A program made the translations under genes and the position numbers. 10,219 nucleotides of DNA. Origin: Serpentinimonas sp. (GTDB taxonomy: Bacteria; Pseudomonadota; Gammaproteobacteria; Burkholderiales; Burkholderiaceae_C). The notes beneath the pieces were generated by a model. It saw only the letters and a program-made list of their open reading frames with translations. It did not search any database and was not told the DNA's origin. The DNA lies in assembly GCA_025458665.1 (NCBI GenBank), contig JALOSG010000089.1, forward strand, positions 1-10,219, given 5' to 3'. Position 1 is the first letter of the stretch. The number at the start of each line of letters is the position of its first letter. Of this stretch, positions 6,860-10,219 are shown piece after piece.

Positions 6860-6944
6860 GGGTGCTTGCCAATTGGGCTTTGGGGGCTGTGCCGTTTTGG
6901 GCCCGCGCAGTATGCCATGCAGGTGCAAGACCCTGCGCCGTGCC

Positions 6945-7346
6945 CTAGCTACCGCGCAGCCACCACACCAAGCTGGGCGCCAGCGCCAGCACCAACAGCC
7001 CCAGCGACAGGTAGTTGCCACTGCGCGGGTTGAAGTCCTGCCAGATGCGTGGCCATTTGAACCGCATGACCACGCGGCCAATGAACATATCGAACCCGGC
7101 CATGAACGCGGCCAGCCCCAGGCCCAGCAGCAGGTGCTGGCCCAGGCCCACCGCGCCCATGCCAGGCACGAACAGGTAGCACAACCCCAGCGCCAGCAGG
7201 CTCCCCGTGACCACGCTGAGCTTGGTGGCCAACGCCTTGCCCACCCGGGGTGCCAGCCACACGTTGCGCGCAATGCCGTGCAGCGTTTCTGCGCTGGCCA
7301 GGAGGATGCATAGGGAGGCGAAGCGGAGTAGGTCGATGGGGGGCAT
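6945..7346 (-). CDS. small multi-pass membrane protein of unknown function
   Basis: A 133-residue protein with four likely transmembrane helices (about residues 5-20, 43-60, 66-86 and 111-130). Polar loops between them carry the most distinctive sequence: ETLHGIARNVWLAPRVGK (20-37) and RFKWPRIWQDFNPRSGNY (95-112). I do not recognise the family. ATG 7346 gives a natural start just before the first helix. The frame stays open to a TTG at 7397, which overlaps the stop of the helicase gene (TTGA) and would add 17 residues by coupled translation; neither start has a good ribosome site. The gene lies 47 bases after the helicase stop on the same strand, so co-transcription is plausible. It is more GC-rich than the helicase gene and resembles the surrounding chromosome, which argues against the two having arrived together. 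Confidence 0.68.
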   Translation of the reverse strand: MPPIDLLRFASLCILLASAETLHGIARNVWLAPRVGKALATKLSVVTGSLLALGLCYLFVPGMGAVGLGQHLLLGLGLAAFMAGFDMFIGRVVMRFKWPRIWQDFNPRSGNYLSLGLLVLALAPSLVWWLRGS

Positions 7347-7393
7347 GGGGCGAATACCCAAGGTCAGAACGTTGTGCAGCGAGTATGGCTGGA

Positions 7394-9403
7394 TCAAGAG
7401 AACAAGTCCGTCGACACACCCACTGTAGACAGATACTCAAAGATGGGGTCGTAAAAGGATGCGTCCCGCGTCGGGTCCTTGGGGTCGCCGGGTGGCACCA
7501 CGATCACCATGCCTTGCCGCGCTCGCGTGAGCAGCACGCGGTAAGCATTCTTCAGATACGTTTGCCGTTCTAATTTGTGGATTTTTTGCCACCGATTGCC
7601 CACGAACTGATGGTGGCTCCACCCGTTGTGAGTGGCACGAAAATCCGCGTCCCAAACCACGCAGGCCCAGTCGAGTTCTAGCCCCTGCACGTGGAATTCG
7701 GTGGCGACATCTTCCAAGTAGAAGGACGAGCGCACGTCGTCTTTGTCGTCCAAGAACCAATGAACTGGGTCCATCGGCGACCGAACGTTGATGGCGTGCG
7801 GTTTGAGTCGCTCGGCTTGAGACGAAACAACGATGCCGTAGCGCTCCGACCCGCGCGCTTGGGCTTTCAACCACCGTTTTGCTGCCGATAAATCTCGCGT
7901 CATGACGATGGGGTAGCGCTTCTGCACCGACTCCAGTGCATTCTTGGCCATGGCCAAGTCTTGGTCGAGCAGGTGCTTCACGAACGACGACACATGCTCG
8001 GCGCGGAATGACCGCATGGAAACAGCCAAGTGCAAATCGTCGCTAAAGACCACATGACCGGTGGCTTGTAGGGACGCTACGGCATCGGTAGCCGCATATT
8101 CGCTGTCCGTGAGATGGGGCGATATGTACACATCCCAATGAGGGAAATGGTGTTCTACAGAACTCAGCCACTCGCTGATCCCGGCTTCACCCGTATTGAT
8201 CTCCTGACCACCGCCGACCAAGCAGATAACCACAGCCCAATCGGTGTGGCGGTCCATGCAGGAAATCAAAAATTCAGGCTCAGAGCAGTTGAAGTTAGGC
8301 CGCCCTTTCTTCTGGGCCATGAACTTGGTGGTCTGCTCGAGCGTCCACGCGCGCTGCGCCTCATCGAAGATAACCACATGGTCTGCAGGTGCCTTTTCAT
8401 CCACCAAATACGCGTCCCGGAAGTGGTGGACATTCTGGATAAAGGCTTCTACCGACTTGCGCGCTTCGCCCACACGAAGGCGCACATTCTTGACCTTGGC
8501 GCGGGCTACCTCGTCACGGGTCAGCGCCTCGCAAAGAATTTTCACCAGCGGTCCGTTACCTGACAGATAAACGCTGTGTAAGTCGCTCTGGGCATCCATG
8601 TGTTTGGTGGCCACGTCCAGGCCCACCAGTGTTTTTCCTGCCCCCGGCACGCCTGTGACGAAGCAAATGGCTTTGCGGTTCTGCTCCCTGGCCTGTTGAA
8701 TGACCCTGTCCACCGCGCCTGACGTAATCGACAGGTTTTTAGCGCCTGCATCGCTGCGCGAGAGTTCGGCCACAGAGTGTTGTCCGTACAACGCCGATGC
8801 AGCCTCTACGATGGTGGGGGTGGGCTTGTACCTGCCTGCTATCCAGGCCTGATGATCGATGGCCGGCCCGTCACCCAGCCATAAGGCTTGCTCAATGCAC
8901 CGGCTCAAATGATGGGGGTCGGTAGAGATGGGGAGTAGAACGCCGTCGTTGTGGTGGCTCGCCTGTACGCTGCCCAAACCCGCCCGGGCCTCGGTAGCGA
9001 CCAGAATGGGTGCGATCGTGACGCTGTGGCTGGGCTCATGGAAGTTTTTCAAGTCCAACGCATAGTCCCAAACTTGGTCTATGGCAGTCTTGGTGAAGTG
9101 AGCCTCGCCTACTTTGAACTCGATGACCAAGACGCAGTGGTCAATCAACACCAGTACATCGATACGGCGCCCCATCCTGGGGACTACAAACTCGAAAAAA
9201 ACCTGCCCCCTGCTGCGCCAAGGCTTCAATTGGGCCTGGAGGATATCGATTTGCGTGACCCACGCATCGCGTTGCGTCAACTCGATCCCAAAACCCGAAG
9301 TTCGGGTCATTTCCCCCAACACCGAATCTGCGGACGAGCCTAGAAAGGTCGCGATGGTGGCAGAGTAGTAGGCGCGCTGGGTATGCATATGCCGAACGAG
9401 CAT
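7394..9403 (-). CDS. DUF2075-type DNA/RNA helicase with N-terminal PD-(D/E)XK-like nuclease domain
   Basis: A 669-residue two-part protein. The N-terminal part (about 60-150) has the PD-(D/E)XK pattern: RRIDVLVLIDHCVLVIEFK (79-97), with Asp82, Glu95 and Lys97 as the candidate metal-binding and catalytic residues. From about 245 follows a superfamily-1 helicase-like ATPase of the DUF2075 type: Walker A GVPGAGKT (251-258), Walker B VVIFDEAQ (343-350), a GGGQEINTGEAG block (397-408), MRSFRAE (463-469), motif V-like FHVQGLELDW (570-579) and motif VI-like NAYRVLLTRARQGM (619-632). All key residues are intact. The start is either ATG 9403 or ATG 9388 (residue 6); neither has a clear ribosome site. 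The gene begins 45 bases beyond the tRNA-Pro terminator and is visibly less GC-rich than its neighbours, suggesting transfer. Related nuclease-helicase proteins are common in defence loci, so an anti-phage or nucleic-acid-processing role is likely but unproven. Confidence 0.88.
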   Translation of the reverse strand: MLVRHMHTQRAYYSATIATFLGSSADSVLGEMTRTSGFGIELTQRDAWVTQIDILQAQLKPWRSRGQVFFEFVVPRMGRRIDVLVLIDHCVLVIEFKVGEAHFTKTAIDQVWDYALDLKNFHEPSHSVTIAPILVATEARAGLGSVQASHHNDGVLLPISTDPHHLSRCIEQALWLGDGPAIDHQAWIAGRYKPTPTIVEAASALYGQHSVAELSRSDAGAKNLSITSGAVDRVIQQAREQNRKAICFVTGVPGAGKTLVGLDVATKHMDAQSDLHSVYLSGNGPLVKILCEALTRDEVARAKVKNVRLRVGEARKSVEAFIQNVHHFRDAYLVDEKAPADHVVIFDEAQRAWTLEQTTKFMAQKKGRPNFNCSEPEFLISCMDRHTDWAVVICLVGGGQEINTGEAGISEWLSSVEHHFPHWDVYISPHLTDSEYAATDAVASLQATGHVVFSDDLHLAVSMRSFRAEHVSSFVKHLLDQDLAMAKNALESVQKRYPIVMTRDLSAAKRWLKAQARGSERYGIVVSSQAERLKPHAINVRSPMDPVHWFLDDKDDVRSSFYLEDVATEFHVQGLELDWACVVWDADFRATHNGWSHHQFVGNRWQKIHKLERQTYLKNAYRVLLTRARQGMVIVVPPGDPKDPTRDASFYDPIFEYLSTVGVSTDLFS

Positions 9404-9447
9404 AGCCGGGATCGCACCCCAGCAGAAGTTCTACGCTGCAGCCAAAG

Positions 9448-9478
9448 AAAAAAGCCCGGACCTTGCGGTTCCGGGCTT
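9448..9478 (-). terminator. strong intrinsic terminator of tRNA-Pro
   Basis: On the minus strand AAGCCCGG and CCGGGCTT pair in full. The stem continues through ACC/GGT with one bulged A to a GCAA tetraloop, and is followed by TTTTTT (the stem-closing T included) and then CTTT. It begins 11 bases past the CCA end of the tRNA gene and would end the merR-tRNA transcript. Confidence 0.9.
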
Positions 9479-9488
9479 CTGTCGTTTT

Positions 9489-9565
9489 TGGTCGGCGTGG
9501 CGGGATTCGAACTCGCGACCCCTTGCACCCCATGCAAGTGCGCTACCAGGCTGCGCTACACGCCG
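9489..9565 (-). tRNA. tRNA-Pro (anticodon GGG)
   Basis: A 77-base gene with CCA encoded. The acceptor stem CGGCGTG/CACGCCG pairs perfectly, with discriminator A and CCA at 9489-9491. The D-arm is GCGC/GCGC. The anticodon stem CTTGC/GCAAG encloses loop ATGGGGT, giving U33 and anticodon GGG, which reads CCC and CCU proline codons. The T-loop is TTCGAAT. The layout matches E. coli proL. The T-stem GCGAG/CCCGC has an A-C mismatch at the second pair from the loop (52-62), which is unusual. It follows the MerR gene by 34 bases on the same strand and ends in a strong terminator. Confidence 0.97.
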
Positions 9566-9599
9566 AAGCGTTGAATTATAGCGTGTTCGCGGGGCCGTT

Positions 9600-10136
9600 T
9601 CAGGCGGTGTCGCCCAGCAGGCGGCGTATCTGTTGCAGTTCCAGGCGCACTTTGGTCCAGTCGGTCTGGCCGTTCTCGGTGCGCACCACCAGCGGGGGCA
9701 GCACGCCGGCGTTGCCGTTCAGTACGGCTATGCCGGGGTTGCGGCTCAGTGCGGCGTTGGCGTACACGTAGCCGTTGGCGGGCTCCGCACGGCTGGCCAC
9801 CTCGGCATCCAGGGAATCGGGGGCATCGTGGGCCTGTGCTTCGGTGGCGTCGCCGTGGCGTTTCAGTTCGCGCTCTTGCTGCGCCAGCTCCTGCAGGCGG
9901 TTGCGCGCGCCGTTGATGGTGAAGCCCTGCTCGTACAGCAACTCGCGGATGCGGCGGATCATCAGCACCTCGTGGTGCTGGTAGTAGCGCCGGTTGCCCC
10001 GGCGCTTCATAGGCCGAAGCTGAGTGAATTCCTGTTCCCAGTAACGCAGCACATGGGGCTTCACACCGCACAGCTCGCCCACCTCACCAATGGTGAAGTA
10101 GCGTTTGGCAGGAATGGGCGGAAGGGTGTTCTCCAT
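9600..10136 (-). CDS. MerR family transcriptional regulator
   Basis: A 178-residue cytoplasmic DNA-binding protein. Residues 13-33 (YFTIGEVGELCGVKPHVLRYW) are the MerR winged helix-turn-helix, with the wing RRGNRRYY at 46-52 and a second helical pair through about 84. A coiled dimerisation helix follows (about 78-93, LQELAQQERELKR). The C-terminal half (95-178) is low-complexity and Ala/Asn-rich, without the conserved Cys of metal-sensing MerR proteins, so this is not a mercury or copper sensor. ATG 10136 is supported by an in-frame TAA 12 codons upstream and by a promoter at the right distance. In many betaproteobacteria a MerR-like gene of this kind sits after pheST-ihfA and before tRNA-Pro; here the tRNA is present and any ihfA would lie beyond the window. 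Its target and effector are unknown. Confidence 0.92.
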   Translation of the reverse strand: MENTLPPIPAKRYFTIGEVGELCGVKPHVLRYWEQEFTQLRPMKRRGNRRYYQHHEVLMIRRIRELLYEQGFTINGARNRLQELAQQERELKRHGDATEAQAHDAPDSLDAEVASRAEPANGYVYANAALSRNPGIAVLNGNAGVLPPLVVRTENGQTDWTKVRLELQQIRRLLGDTA

Positions 10137-10166
10137 GGAATCAAGGATTTGCGGGGGGAACCTCGA

Positions 10167-10195
10167 AATTTACTCCAACAACCCACCGGTGACAA
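10167..10195 (-). promoter_or_regulatory. sigma70-like promoter of the merR gene
   Basis: On the minus strand TTGTCA (10190-10195, five of six to the -35 consensus) and TAAATT (10167-10172, four of six to the -10) are separated by exactly 17 bases. Transcription would start near 10160, about 25 bases upstream of the ATG. The 17-base spacer is normal and not the stretched 19-20 bases typical of MerR-activated promoters, so classical MerR untwisting activation is not expected here. Confidence 0.55.
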
Positions 10196-10219
10196 AAGAT
10201 TTCTACACCCGGAAACGCC

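Noticed and set aside
6860..7273. Upstream extension of the 201-residue gene
   Set aside because: The extension overlaps the membrane-protein gene in another frame and is Trp/Arg/Cys-heavy; the real protein begins at ATG 6859.
7347..7440. Attachment-site repeat matching the 3' end of tRNA-Pro
   Set aside because: I looked for a copy of the tRNA 3' sequence at the far edge of the helicase gene and found none by eye.
10137..10219. Possible 3' end of ihfA upstream of the MerR gene
   Set aside because: The expected gene order suggested it, but none of the three minus-strand frames reads like an IHF C-terminus and a promoter occupies the region; any ihfA must end beyond the window.

Overview
The window reads as a chromosomal segment of a high-GC betaproteobacterium, most likely Burkholderiales and probably the Comamonadaceae or a near relative. 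The grounds are the strongly G/C-biased third codon positions, the general flavour of the FadD, MerR and unknown proteins, and a MerR-type regulator gene lying directly upstream of a tRNA-Pro(GGG) gene. The genus cannot be fixed from the sequence alone. Nothing in the window is clearly broken. The first gene is cut by the window edge.

Region 1 (1-2181, + strand) is the end of a tightly overlapped operon: the C-terminal part of a PhnE-type ABC permease, a PhnC-type ABC ATPase starting at GTG inside the permease stop, and a calcineurin-like phosphoesterase starting at ATG inside the ATPase end. The transporter should import a phosphonate, phosphite or similar oxyanion. The phosphoesterase-fold protein has unusual residues at several expected metal-ligand positions, so its chemistry is open.

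Region 2 (2200-6112, - strand) holds, in order of transcription, a FadD-type acyl-CoA ligase, a BASS-family sodium symporter 27 bases behind it, and then a full-length class II Fic AMP-transferase very close to Shewanella SoFic. FadD and the symporter look like an uptake-plus-CoA-activation pair for an organic acid. Two perfect inverted repeats lie just upstream of fic, one of them spanning its start codon, and look like operators.

Region 3 (6254-9403, - strand) holds two unrecognised genes (a 201-residue protein with one N-terminal hydrophobic segment, and a small four-helix membrane protein) behind a 669-residue DUF2075-type helicase with an N-terminal PD-(D/E)XK-like nuclease motif. That large gene starts just beyond the tRNA-Pro terminator and is visibly less GC-rich than its surroundings, which fits cargo acquired at a tRNA hotspot, possibly anti-phage. 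This is inference.

Region 4 (9448-10195, - strand) is a conserved-looking block: a sigma70-like promoter, a MerR-family regulator, tRNA-Pro(GGG) and a strong intrinsic terminator. No rRNA, CRISPR array, insertion sequence or riboswitch was seen. No intergenic gap exceeds about 150 bases.
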